A DNA stretch of 64,000 bases from Lewinellaceae bacterium. GTDB taxonomy: Bacteria; Bacteroidota; Bacteroidia; Chitinophagales; Saprospiraceae. Below, one piece after another: positions 54,674-62,845 of the stretch (positions are counted from its first letter, which is position 1; each line of letters starts with the position of its first letter). The DNA lies in the NCBI GenBank assembly GCA_020636405.1, contig JACJXW010000007.1, positions 62,001-126,000 of the forward strand, read 5' to 3'. The notes under the pieces were generated by a model. The model did not search any database, was not told the origin of the DNA, and worked only from the letters and a program-made list of their open reading frames with translations. The translations under genes were made by a program, and so were the position numbers.

Positions 54674-55231
54674 TTAGCCCGGAGGCAACAATACCGCATC
54701 GACCACGTGGACAATACCATTGGAAGCTTTTACGGTTCCAAGGATCTTGGCGCCCCCTACTTTGATCTCATCACCATTTCTTTCCACTTTCACATAGTGG
54801 CCGGTGGCCATGTACAGGTTCATACCATCCTTCAGCATATCCACATTATAGCTACCGGGGGAAGCATGGTATTTGATGATCCGGGCCAGTTTCTGCTTAT
54901 TTTCCGGCTTCAGCAGTTCGTCCAGGACCCCTTCCGGCAGCTTTTCGAAAGCGGCGTTGTTGGGTGCAAAGACGGTGAGCGGGCCGGCATTGACCAGCAC
55001 ATCCTCCAGGCCGGCGGCCTGTACGCCTGCTACCAAAGTGCTGTGGTCTTTAGATCCGATGGCGACGTTCAGGATGTTCTGCGCTGAAGCATCATCCTTC
55101 ACAGCCGATTGCCCTTTAGTGGCCACGGTAGATGCAGCGGCGGTGGAAGCTTCTTCCGGAGCGCCTTGAGCGCAGGCCGCCAGCAGGAAGGCCACAAGCA
55201 GGAAGGTGAAGGCTATGGTTCCATTTTTCAT
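54674..55231 (-). CDS. fasciclin domain lipoprotein
   Basis: 185 residues. Lipobox LLAACAQ near residue 20. A fasciclin (FAS1) domain spans about 50-185: GPLTVFAPNNAAFEKLPEGVLDEL, IIKYHASPGSY and the final GIVHVVDAVLLPPG. FAS1 modules mediate adhesion or protein-protein contacts. It sits inside the nos cluster between nosL and nosD, where no such protein is required by the known pathway; whether it helps NosZ maturation is open. Confidence 0.9.
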   Translation of the reverse strand: MKNGTIAFTFLLVAFLLAACAQGAPEEASTAAASTVATKGQSAVKDDASAQNILNVAIGSKDHSTLVAGVQAAGLEDVLVNAGPLTVFAPNNAAFEKLPEGVLDELLKPENKQKLARIIKYHASPGSYNVDMLKDGMNLYMATGHYVKVERNGDEIKVGGAKILGTVKASNGIVHVVDAVLLPPG

Positions 55232-55285
55232 AGTTGTGTGATTTATTGGTTCAGTTGATGATTTTCATTCCTGATTTCTTCCGTT

Positions 55286-55723
55286 TCAATTTTTCATATG
55301 GTTGATCAGGCCATCCCAATCAAAAACTTCTCCACCCTTTTCCGATTGCGCCTTGCTTGCCTGCTCTCTGGTTTCAAAGGCCGACAGGAAAGCCCCCATC
55401 GGGCTTGGAATATTGGGGCTGATCAGGTAATAGCTGGAGGCCGCGGGGATCAGTTCCCCCGGTTTCTCATAATCATTAGCCAGGAGGAAGGCGTACTCTT
55501 GTCCGTCTTGCCCATCCAGATAGTTCACCATACACTCAATGGCATCGAACTTAAACACCTTGCCCTTACTGGTGACCGCTTCAGCAGCGTGCTGCTGGCC
55601 GACTATCGTCATTTTACAATAGTGGCATACATCACTGCCATAAGCTATCGGTTTAGGCGACGGAGTGCAGGAAACCGCGCTTAGCACCACTACCAGAGCC
55701 GGAAAAAGCTTGCTGAGTCTCAT
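55286..55723 (-). CDS. nosL: copper chaperone lipoprotein NosL
   Basis: 145 residues. Lipobox VLSAVSC at residue 19. The conserved copper site is DVCHYCKMTIVGQQHAAEAV with the Cys, His and Met ligands of NosL, and FDAIECMVNYL lies downstream. It carries Cu(I) to NosZ in the periplasm. Its 5' end overlaps the 3' end of the upstream membrane-protein gene by 71 bases, an unusually long overlap. Confidence 0.93.
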   Translation of the reverse strand: MRLSKLFPALVVVLSAVSCTPSPKPIAYGSDVCHYCKMTIVGQQHAAEAVTSKGKVFKFDAIECMVNYLDGQDGQEYAFLLANDYEKPGELIPAASSYYLISPNIPSPMGAFLSAFETREQASKAQSEKGGEVFDWDGLINHMKN

Positions 55724-56297
55724 TTTTGCTCATTTTTGATCTGATCCACCAGGCAGCCAGGGCCAGTATGGCCGAAAAGCCGGCAAAGTACCCGCCCGTA
55801 TGAGGGAAGGACTTGGCGGTGAAGTTGATTATTTTCTTCGTACCCAGAAGAGGAGGCTGAAAAGATGCACCTGGTATCTTGATCGGCGCATTAGAGCTGA
55901 GGTTGTGCCCGTAGTCATACTCCCAGAGATAAAAATCGTAAATGCCTGCCGCCGCCAGTACGAAAAAGAGCATGGCCCAGGCCAGGTAGAGCTGCTTCTT
56001 ATTGACGGCCGCCGCCAACAGCGCCAGTACCGCCATCGCGATGACGATAATGGGGAAGTACTTCAATTCGGGAATAGCATCAGGTTCAATGAATTTCATC
56101 CCGACGTAGTGATTGAGAATGTTGATATTTTGCAGGGTGCCGGGGCTGTCACCACCGATCTTGTTGATCCAGATGTGCATATGGACGCCATCCGGATACT
56201 GCGGCGCGATAAGCGTGATGCGCCACATCGGGAAAACGAAGAGCATCATCAATGCGCCCGCCGCCAGTATCATGAGCACCCGTGGTAGTTGTTTCAT
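55653..56297 (-). CDS. membrane protein of the nos cluster, unknown function
   Basis: 214 residues. Four membrane segments (about 7-27, 82-101, 106-125, 168-186). A conserved-looking periplasmic part between the first and second has VHMHIWINKIGG and NILNHYVGMKFIEPD. This type of protein is common in nosZ clade II clusters between nosZ and nosL, but its role is not known. The last 24 residues are coded within the start of nosL, suggesting coupled translation or a shifted C-terminus. Confidence 0.75.
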   Translation of the reverse strand: MKQLPRVLMILAAGALMMLFVFPMWRITLIAPQYPDGVHMHIWINKIGGDSPGTLQNINILNHYVGMKFIEPDAIPELKYFPIIVIAMAVLALLAAAVNKKQLYLAWAMLFFVLAAAGIYDFYLWEYDYGHNLSSNAPIKIPGASFQPPLLGTKKIINFTAKSFPHTGGYFAGFSAILALAAWWIRSKMSKNETQQAFSGSGSGAKRGFLHSVA

Positions 56298-56435
56298 GGT
56301 TTTGTGATTGAAGCCTGGGAAAAAGGATGAGAACTTCCAGGCTCATGCAAAAATCAAATACTCTTCTTTGGATCATCTTTGTTGGTTGTTGGTTGCCAGG
56401 CCATTACAACCTGCAACCAACAACCAGTAACTCGC

Positions 56436-58418
56436 TTACTGTTCCGGTTCCGGTTCTCCCAGGCTCCACTTCAGAGCGATGTCCGACCCCTGAGAAGAAA
56501 CGCGGATGTATCCTTGCATCTCCTGGTGCAGCGCAGAGCAGAAGTCGGTGCAGTAGAAGGGATAAACCCCCTCTTTCTTCGGTTCCCAAAGCATGGTCTC
56601 GGTCTGCCCCGGCATGATGAGCAGCTCGGCGTTGTTGGCGCCCATTACCGCCAGGCCGTGGGGTACGTCCCAGTCTTGTTCCAGGTTGGTGACGTGGAAG
56701 TAGACCTTGTCGCCGACCTTGATGCCTTCGATGTTATCGGGAGCAAAGTGGCTGCGGATGGTCGTCATGTAAACGTGGACGACGTTACCGGACCTTTCCA
56801 CCCGGGCATCCTTTTCGCCCATTGCGCGATAGGGGTGCTCGTTCTCTTCGATCGGGTAGAACTTCTTCGACTTCGGCATGACCCTTGATGCGGAAATGCC
56901 CTGGGCATAGTGCGGCTCGCCCACGGTGGGGAAATCAAGCAGCAGCTTCATCTTGTCGCCGGAAATATCGAAGAGTTGGGCCGAGTGGTTGAGTTCCGGC
57001 CCGGTGGGCAGGTAGCGGTCCTTGGTGATCTTGTTCATGGCGACCATGTATTTGCCTTCCGGGTTCCTGGAGTCGCCGCCCGGTATCATGAGGTGGCCTA
57101 CAGAGTAGTAGCAGGGCACTCGGTCCAGTACTTCCCAGGTCCCTACTTTCCACTTTACGATCTCGGAAGTGATGAAGAAGGTGGTATAGGCGTTGCCTCT
57201 GGCGTCAAACTCGGTGTGCAATGGCCCCAGGCCTGGTTCCTTGACCACTCCGGCGACGACCTCCTCAAACTTAAGGACAGGAATGCCGGCGATCTCGGAA
57301 TCATAGGCCTTGGCCTCGATAGCCTTCAGCATTTTGCTGAAAGAGTGTACCGTCAGGTCGGCGGACAATTTACCGTTGCCCACGATGTATTCGCCGGTCG
57401 GGTCTACGTCTACACCGTGGGGGGATTTCGGTGTCGGAAGGAAGTAGACCAGCCCCGGGCACTCGGAAGGAAGAAGCACTTTGACCTTGTCCTTCATGGT
57501 AGAAGTAGCAGTGTGGGCCTTCTCGCTGTAAACGTTATGGGCATACTGCGCCGGCACTTCCTGGAACTTGCCCTGCTGGATGTACTCTTCTGCTTTTTTC
57601 CAGTTGACGGCAGCAATAAAGTCCTTGTCGTTCTGGGATGCGTTAACTTCCAGCAAAGTATTCTTCTCTTCGGTATTGTAGGAGGTAAAGAACGTCCAGC
57701 CATGGGAAGCTCCTTTACCGGAGTGCGCCAGGTCGTAGTCGAATGCAGGCAGCAATACCTGGAAAGCGATATCCAGTTCTCCTTCCGGCCCTACCTTAAT
57801 GAAGGTAAGCATGCCTTTAAAGTTCTCGGCGTAGCTGTTGATAGCCACGTCTTTCTGGGGATAAGGCACGCCGAAGCGGGTACCTGCCACTACATACTCG
57901 GTGTTTTCGGTTGTAAAGGGCGAGCTGTGGTTACCGCCGCTGTTCGGGATCTCGATGATCTCCGCCGTTTCAAAGGTCGTCAGGTCGATACGGGCTATAC
58001 GGGGGGTGTTGTTGCCATTGATGAATACCCAGCGCCCGTCGGTTTCACCGTTGGTTTGGGACAGTTCCGGGTGGTGGGCGTCGTCCCAGGGCACGAAGCC
58101 ATGGGAGGTTTGCAGCAGCGGCTTGGTCTCTTCGTTAAAGCCGTATCCTTTTTCACCATCAACGGAAAATACCGGGATGACCTTAAGCAGGCGGCCGGAG
58201 GGGATACCATAAACGCTGAGCTGGCCGCTGAAGCCTCCGGAGAAGAAGCCGTAGAATTCGTCGTACTCGCCGGGAGCGACGTACACCTGGGAGGCTACAT
58301 CGCCAGCCAGGGCGCCGCCCTGATTCGACGCCCCCTGCTGGCCGCAGCTGAATAAGGCCAACCCCAGCCCCAGGATCAGGAGCACAGATAAGGAGTGAAT
58401 GCCTGTTGGAGTTTTCAT
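56436..58418 (-). CDS. nosZ: nitrous oxide reductase, Sec-dependent lipoprotein type (clade II)
   Basis: 660 residues from the ATG at 58418; an earlier in-frame start adds 17 residues before the signal peptide. The signal peptide ends in a lipobox (LALFSCGQQ) and has no twin-arginine motif, so export is by Sec and the protein is lipidated. The N-terminal beta-propeller has DDAHHPELSQTNGETDGRW and several His for CuZ. The cupredoxin end has CTDFCSALHQEM (Cys623, Cys627, His631, Met634), the CuA site. It reduces N2O to N2. The neighbouring genes supply copper and the CuZ sulfur. Confidence 0.97.
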   Translation of the reverse strand: MKTPTGIHSLSVLLILGLGLALFSCGQQGASNQGGALAGDVASQVYVAPGEYDEFYGFFSGGFSGQLSVYGIPSGRLLKVIPVFSVDGEKGYGFNEETKPLLQTSHGFVPWDDAHHPELSQTNGETDGRWVFINGNNTPRIARIDLTTFETAEIIEIPNSGGNHSSPFTTENTEYVVAGTRFGVPYPQKDVAINSYAENFKGMLTFIKVGPEGELDIAFQVLLPAFDYDLAHSGKGASHGWTFFTSYNTEEKNTLLEVNASQNDKDFIAAVNWKKAEEYIQQGKFQEVPAQYAHNVYSEKAHTATSTMKDKVKVLLPSECPGLVYFLPTPKSPHGVDVDPTGEYIVGNGKLSADLTVHSFSKMLKAIEAKAYDSEIAGIPVLKFEEVVAGVVKEPGLGPLHTEFDARGNAYTTFFITSEIVKWKVGTWEVLDRVPCYYSVGHLMIPGGDSRNPEGKYMVAMNKITKDRYLPTGPELNHSAQLFDISGDKMKLLLDFPTVGEPHYAQGISASRVMPKSKKFYPIEENEHPYRAMGEKDARVERSGNVVHVYMTTIRSHFAPDNIEGIKVGDKVYFHVTNLEQDWDVPHGLAVMGANNAELLIMPGQTETMLWEPKKEGVYPFYCTDFCSALHQEMQGYIRVSSQGSDIALKWSLGEPEPEQ

Positions 58419-58847
58419 AAGTGGATGAATTTTGTTTGCAATGAATAATCTATAGCATACGGGTTCCAAACAATAAAAAAGATAAAAAGACTCTTTTATC
58501 CTCTATGCAAAGAAAAGAAGCCCTTCTTTTCTATCCAATGACTTTTGTCACCCCTATTCTTCCCGAGGATTAATTTTGACCTTAAATCATTTAAAAACAA
58601 TTAGTTATTACAAGTTTTGCGAAAGGGAAAAGTTCCAGGATTTCAAAATCTCCAAAGCTGCATTTTTTTAATAAGAGATTTTTTTGTCTTTTATTGTTTT
58701 TTATCCTACCTTGCGAAAAAATTGCCCTCTCTCTGAATGCCGTAGCCGGCCAAAAGCCGGTAAAGCACTGGTGATGAAGGGCCGTGTTTCCGGTTTTCAA
58801 ATACCCTGAAGCCAGAACATTCTGGAAAAAATCAAAATAAACAGCCT
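58419..58847. promoter_or_regulatory. divergent nosZ / Rrf2 control region with two palindromic sites
   Basis: 429 AT-rich bases. GATAAAA and TTTTATC (58481-58500) form an inverted repeat with a 6-base spacer. AGAAAAGAA and TTCTTTTCT (58511-58532) form a 9-bp stem with a 4-base loop in the presumed nosZ leader. A second TTTTTTATC word occurs near 58698, just upstream of the Rrf2 gene. These are candidate sites for the Rrf2-type regulator. No FNR-type TTGAT-N4-ATCAA was seen. Confidence 0.5.
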
Positions 58848-59273
58848 ATGTTTTCCCAGGCATGTAAATATGCGATACGAGCGGTCCTTTATCTGGCGGT
58901 ACATGCCAGTGAAGGGAAAAAGGTCGGAGTAAAGGACATTGCCGCTGCGCTGGACGTTCCGAAGTACTTTCTGGCCAAGATCCTGCAGCAGTTGTCGCGC
59001 AACAACCTGATCTCCTCTACCAAGGGGCCCAGTGGAGGGTTTTTCCTCAGCGAGAAAAACCGCGAAGCGACCCTGAAGGACGTAGTGGAATGTATAGACG
59101 GCCCGGATGTGTTCAACTCCTGCATACTGGGCTTGCCGATCTGCTCTTCAGAAAACCCCTGCCCGCTGCACGTCCAGGCATTCGCCTACCGGGAAGGGCT
59201 GCATTATCAGCTGAAGCACCAGGCCATCGGCGACCTGGCCAAACGCATTGAAAGGGAAGAACAGAAAATATGA
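58848..59273 (+). CDS. Rrf2 family transcriptional regulator (NsrR-like)
   Basis: 141 residues. The winged helix-turn-helix is in the first 70 residues (KVGVKDIAAALDVPKYFLAKILQQLSRNNLISSTKGPSGGF). The C-terminal half has the three Cys cluster ligands, NSCILGLPICSSENPCPLH (C-x6-C-x5-C), as in Rrf2 proteins such as NsrR and IscR that bind an Fe-S cluster. It would sense nitric oxide, oxygen or redox state. Divergent from nosZ and 65 bases before cytochrome c, so both may be its targets. Confidence 0.9.
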   Translation: MFSQACKYAIRAVLYLAVHASEGKKVGVKDIAAALDVPKYFLAKILQQLSRNNLISSTKGPSGGFFLSEKNREATLKDVVECIDGPDVFNSCILGLPICSSENPCPLHVQAFAYREGLHYQLKHQAIGDLAKRIEREEQKI

Positions 59274-59338
59274 AATAAAGACAAAAGCGGGTTCCAAGCA
59301 ATAATACTTTAAGTTTTTCAACTCGTTAAATCTCAACC

Positions 59339-59818
59339 ATGAAACGTTTATCAGTATTTCTCGCTTTTGCTTTAGTAATGTTCATTTATGCCTGCGGCGG
59401 TTCGGGCGACACCTCCGCCGCCGATAAGCCTGCGCCCAAGAGCATGATCGATGAACCGGCGCCGGATGACGGAAAAGGCGTTGGGGAGATCAAAGAGGTG
59501 TCCCTCAATAATCCGCTCAAGCCAAATATGGTGGAAACCGGAAAGGCCATCTACGAAATGAAATGCGCCGCCTGCCACAAGCTCAGCGGCCAGCGCGTCG
59601 TAGGGCCCGGCTGGAAGGGCGTCACCTCGCGCCGCAAGCCGGAATGGATCATGAACATGACCACCAACGTCGACATCATGCTGGACAAAGACCCGGCAGC
59701 GCAGGCGCTGCTCAAGGAGTGCCTGGTGCGCATGCCCAACCAGAACCTCTCCGTCGGCGACGCCCGCGACGTACTGGAATTCATGTACGCCAATGACGGA
59801 CAGGAAGTAGGCAATTAA
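59339..59818 (+). CDS. cytochrome c lipoprotein
   Basis: 159 residues. Lipobox IYACGG near residue 19, a Pro/Asp-rich spacer, then a class I cytochrome c domain (about 60-155) with the heme site CAACH and a distal Met in RMPNQNLS. It is a lipid-anchored single-heme electron carrier, probably delivering electrons to NosZ on the outer face of the inner or outer membrane. It is followed by a membrane protein gene 147 bases later. Confidence 0.92.
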   Translation: MKRLSVFLAFALVMFIYACGGSGDTSAADKPAPKSMIDEPAPDDGKGVGEIKEVSLNNPLKPNMVETGKAIYEMKCAACHKLSGQRVVGPGWKGVTSRRKPEWIMNMTTNVDIMLDKDPAAQALLKECLVRMPNQNLSVGDARDVLEFMYANDGQEVGN

Positions 59819-59965
59819 TTTTTGTTGTGGATTATCCCCAGGGCGGGGCGTTTGTGCAGGAGCTTCCGGCTTTGGGGAGAACGTACTCCTTTTTCCCTCC
59901 CCGGCAAGGATAATCCACAACCGTCCCTGCCCTGAGTCCCATCTGTTAAGTGAAATTTTTTGGTT

Positions 59966-61321
59966 ATGTCCAAAGTATGGTTTCGCGTCGCTTTGTTCAA
60001 CTTCCTGATTGCCGCCATTATGGGAGTCATCCTGCGGTATGCTTTTGTGGCAGAACTCAGCTGGCTGAAGTTCCGCTACTTCCTGCACGGGCACTCCCAC
60101 GTGGCCATGCTGGGCTGGGTATATCAGGCGCTGTATGCTTTGCTGTTAAGCGCTTTCCTTTCGGAAGAACAACAGCGTTCGGGCTATTACCGGGATGTGT
60201 TCCTGCTGAGCCAGGCTGCCGTCATCGGTATGTTCATCGCCTTTCCCATTCAGGGATATGCGGCCTGGCCCATCGCCTTTTCCACCCTGCACGTGCTGGC
60301 GTCCTATTTCTTCGCCTGGCGCTTCTGGAAGGACATCCGGGGGCAGGGCGGCCTGTCCGTGCTGTTCGTGCGGGCGGCACTGCTATTCATGCTCTTTTCC
60401 ACCCTCGCCCTGTGGGGGATGATCCCCATCATGATCTTCGGATACCAGCAAAAGATCATCTACTACATGACGGTACAGTTTTACCTGCACTTCCAATTCA
60501 ACGGTTGGTTTACGTTTACTGTGCTGAGCCTGTTCTTTCAACTGCTGGAGAGCCGGAACGTTTTGGGCTTTGGAGAAGCTGTTGCGGAAGGCGGAAGGCG
60601 GAAATCGGAAGGCGGAAAGCAGAAGATGGCTGCTCTTTCCCGACCCCATTCCGACTTCCCACTTCCGACTTCCGACTTAGGCCACCTGGCCCGCCCCTTC
60701 TTCTGGCTGCTCGTGGTTTCGGCTTTTTTCACCTACGCCCTGGCGGTGGCCTGGTCGGAACCCCTGCCCATCGTCTTCGCCACCAACAGCCTGGGCGTGA
60801 CCCTGCAGTTGGCCGCCATGATCTTCTTTGCCCTTCTGGTGATCAAAGCCCACAAGGAGCTGCACCGGCAATTGGGTGGCTGGGGCTTTCTGCTCATCAA
60901 GATCGCCTTCGCCTGCTTTGCCCTGAAGGTGCTGATGCAGGCCGCAGTCGTTGTTCCCTACATCGCTACGGTAGCCTATACCATCCGCAACTTCGTCATC
61001 GGCTTCATCCACCTGATGCTGCTGGGGGTGATCACGCAGTTCATTCTCGGCTATGCCGCCCTGAACAAGATTTTGAGCCTCCGCCCGCTTTCAACCCTGG
61101 GACTGGGCCTGCTGCTGATCGGCTTCTTCGGGAGCGAGCTGCTGCTCTTCCTGCAGGGGGCGCTATTCTGGGGAGCGATGGGTTTTCTGCCGTATTACTA
61201 CGAGGGGCTGTTCGGCATTTCACTGCTGATGCCGGTAGGAGTGGGGGTGTTGTTGTTTTCTTCCAAAACTAAATTCCCTTTGGGAAGCTCTACGCTTCCC
61301 CCTTCGAAACCCACTCTCTGA
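59966..61321 (+). CDS. heme-copper-oxidase-like membrane protein of the nos cluster
   Basis: 451 residues from the ATG at 59966. About twelve membrane helices. HGHSHVAMLGW (about residue 42) and QFYLHFQFNGWFTF (about 170) are heme-ligand-type His in the pattern of subunit I of cbb3/NOR-type oxidases. It may pass electrons from quinol to the cytochrome c and NosZ, or be a nitric oxide-related protein. A stretch of about 32 residues (GGRRKSEGG to RPHSDFPLPTS, about 206-238) is an in-frame insertion of a repeat. The 3' end overlaps the convergent LytTR gene by 32 bases. Confidence 0.8.
   Translation: MSKVWFRVALFNFLIAAIMGVILRYAFVAELSWLKFRYFLHGHSHVAMLGWVYQALYALLLSAFLSEEQQRSGYYRDVFLLSQAAVIGMFIAFPIQGYAAWPIAFSTLHVLASYFFAWRFWKDIRGQGGLSVLFVRAALLFMLFSTLALWGMIPIMIFGYQQKIIYYMTVQFYLHFQFNGWFTFTVLSLFFQLLESRNVLGFGEAVAEGGRRKSEGGKQKMAALSRPHSDFPLPTSDLGHLARPFFWLLVVSAFFTYALAVAWSEPLPIVFATNSLGVTLQLAAMIFFALLVIKAHKELHRQLGGWGFLLIKIAFACFALKVLMQAAVVVPYIATVAYTIRNFVIGFIHLMLLGVITQFILGYAALNKILSLRPLSTLGLGLLLIGFFGSELLLFLQGALFWGAMGFLPYYYEGLFGISLLMPVGVGVLLFSSKTKFPLGSSTLPPSKPTL
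60583..60680. repeat. dispersed repeat inserted in frame
   Basis: GGAAGGCGGAAGGCGGAAATCGG on the left and a run of ACTTCC/GACTTCC words on the right (60651-60680) are near inverted copies that can fold into a hairpin. The same TTCCGACTTCCG word occurs in the intergenic repeat at 51.68 kb. Here it keeps the reading frame and adds about 32 residues to a cytoplasmic or periplasmic loop. Confidence 0.75.
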
Positions 61322-62009
61322 AGGCTTCTTTTTTTCTTCTGGAAACCGGTAGCACGGCCTCATCCAAAAGCAGAATAGATAAGTTTGTCAGCTGTTTTTT
61401 TATATGACGCTTATTGACCAAATGGGATTTATGACAACGAAAGAACCCCTCCCCTTCCAGTATCTCCTCAAATTCTCCCAAGGTTTTGGAAGCCAGCACA
61501 CGTTTCCCTCCTTCTAGGTAGATACAGCTGTAGTTTCTTTCCCCTTCGATGCGCACGATCATCTTCCGTGGCAATTTGATATCCCCTTCCTGGGTATTCA
61601 GGGCCAGCTTCTTCTCGCCGGCATCCGGGGTATTCATATTGATCAATGCCTGCCGGATATTTTCGTTCTGCGACGCGGACTCGAGACGTTTCTCCTTGTA
61701 TCGGCGGACCGCAGCTTTTAACTCTCCCAGGTCAACAGGTTTGACGAGGTAATCCAGGGCGTTGAAGCGGATTGCCTTAATGGCGTAGTGGCTATATGAG
61801 GTAATGAAGATCGTCTGAAAGGAGATACGCTCCAGTTGCGCAAGCATTTCAAAGCCGGTCATATCTGCCATTTCCACATCCAGAAAGACCAGGTCGGGAT
61901 GGAGTGTCTTTATCTTCTCCAGCCCCTCTGCACCACTACTGGCCGTGCCCAGGAGCTCTACTTCCGGAATATTTGGCTTCGAAGGTAGGTGGAATATAAC
62001 TGCTTCCAC
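61290..62009 (-). CDS. LytTR response regulator with a damaged receiver domain
   Basis: About 239 residues from a GTG at 62009. The LytTR DNA-binding domain (about 150-230) is intact: KMIVRIEGERNYSCIYLEGG, FFRCHKSHLVNKRHIKKQ and VLPVSRRKKEAFREW. In the receiver the phospho-acceptor Asp (LVFLDVEMADMTGFEML), the Ser/Thr (FITSYS) and Lys (YLVKPVD) are kept. The N-terminus, however, reads VEAVIFHLPSKPNIPEVELLG. The acidic pair and helix 1, about 20 residues, are missing after the first strand. No usable ATG is present; an in-frame TGA lies just upstream. It overlaps the end of the oxidase-like gene. Confidence 0.7.
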   Translation of the reverse strand: MEAVIFHLPSKPNIPEVELLGTASSGAEGLEKIKTLHPDLVFLDVEMADMTGFEMLAQLERISFQTIFITSYSHYAIKAIRFNALDYLVKPVDLGELKAAVRRYKEKRLESASQNENIRQALINMNTPDAGEKKLALNTQEGDIKLPRKMIVRIEGERNYSCIYLEGGKRVLASKTLGEFEEILEGEGFFRCHKSHLVNKRHIKKQLTNLSILLLDEAVLPVSRRKKEAFREWVSKGEA

Positions 62010-62084
62010 ATCGTAAGGTCAATATAAAGAGAATATTAAAAAGAGCCTGCCCTATTGAGCGCATAATGAGGGCCAAGGATCTGG

Positions 62085-62180
62085 AACTTGGATAGACGCA
62101 CCGTTGCCCCTGAAAAGCTCCTGCTCTGTAGCCAAGATCACAGACTCTCAGGCAAAAACCCTGTTCTTTTGTGGAGAATT
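62085..62180 (+). ncRNA. possible glycine-riboswitch-like leader
   Basis: GACTCTCAGGCAAAAACC (62143-62160) is very close to the conserved 3' core of gcvT-type glycine riboswitches (CTCTCAGGCAAAAGGAC). Upstream GGATAG (62091-62096) could pair with CTCTC with one mismatch. The middle does not show the normal CGCCGAAGG core clearly. The next gene is a thioredoxin at 62252, an unexpected target, so this may be a decayed copy or a chance match. Confidence 0.3.
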
Positions 62181-62251
62181 GAAAAGTAAAACAGGTAAGG
62201 CGCGTTAGCCCGGGCCTTACTTATTATGCATTATTGAAAATTGTACTCATT

Positions 62252-62611
62252 ATGGCGACGGTAAAAATGACGGCGGAGACGTTCAAAAACGAAGTCTTCG
62301 ATTATACCATAGAAAAAGAATGGAACTTCAAAGGCGGGAAGCCGGCGATCATCGACTTTTACGCCGACTGGTGTGGCCCCTGCAAAATGGTAGCCCCCAT
62401 TCTGGAAGAGCTTTCCGAAGAATACAACGGCCAGCTGACCATCTATAAAGTGGATACCGAACAGGAAATGGAACTGGCGTCTGTCTTTGGCATCCGAAGC
62501 ATCCCTTCCATCCTGTTCATCCCCACCGAAGGCAATCCGATGATGCAGGCAGGTGCGCTTCCCAAAAGTACCCTGAAAAAAGTCATTGACTCGGAATTGA
62601 TCCGGCAGTAG
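62252..62611 (+). CDS. trxA: thioredoxin
   Basis: 119 residues from the ATG at 62252. Canonical active site DFYADWCGPCKMVAPIL, cis-Pro in SIPSILFI, and no signal peptide, so it is the cytoplasmic reductant for ribonucleotide reductase and other enzymes. Size is normal. A clear terminator follows. Confidence 0.95.
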   Translation: MATVKMTAETFKNEVFDYTIEKEWNFKGGKPAIIDFYADWCGPCKMVAPILEELSEEYNGQLTIYKVDTEQEMELASVFGIRSIPSILFIPTEGNPMMQAGALPKSTLKKVIDSELIRQ

Positions 62612-62643
62612 ACAGCAAGCAAAAAAGTGCTTGGTAAGAAAAT

Positions 62644-62680
62644 AAGCCCGCTTCCTGTATTGGAGCGGGCTTTTCTTTTT
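62644..62680 (+). terminator. Rho-independent terminator after thioredoxin
   Basis: AAGCCCGCT pairs with AGCGGGCTT with an 11-base loop, followed by TTCTTTTT. Confidence 0.85.
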
Positions 62681-62735
62681 GTCTTCTTCTCCCTGGTGTT
62701 TTCGGTAATAGCTTCTATCCAGTTCTCAATAATTG

Positions 62736-62790
62736 CCTCACTCGGCGGGAGGGAGGATGGACGTTGAAAGCCAGGTGGGGAAGGGAGTAC
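62736..62790 (+). pseudogene. possible histidine-kinase ATPase remnant
   Basis: A short frame reads HSAGGRMDVESQVGKG, matching the end of HATPase domains (typically HGGRIWVESEVGKGSTF), then loses homology. No start or upstream kinase sequence is seen; a stop lies just before it. Probably a decayed fragment. Confidence 0.35.
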
Positions 62791-62845
62791 TAAAAAAAGG
62801 GGGAAAACAGCCTGGACAAGCAATGATTATCCAACGGCATGTGAG

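Noticed and set aside
56910..58355. A 481-codon open frame opposite to nosZ
   Set aside because: It overlaps nosZ fully; nosZ has all catalytic motifs, and the antisense protein shows no domain.
58419..58847. FNR/CRP-type box before nosZ
   Set aside because: No TTGAT-N4-ATCAA-like dyad is present; only the other palindromes listed.
59950..61272. A 440-codon frame overlapping the oxidase-like gene in another phase
   Set aside because: The translation is Arg/Pro/Gly/His-rich without membrane helices, while the in-phase frame gives a coherent twelve-helix protein.
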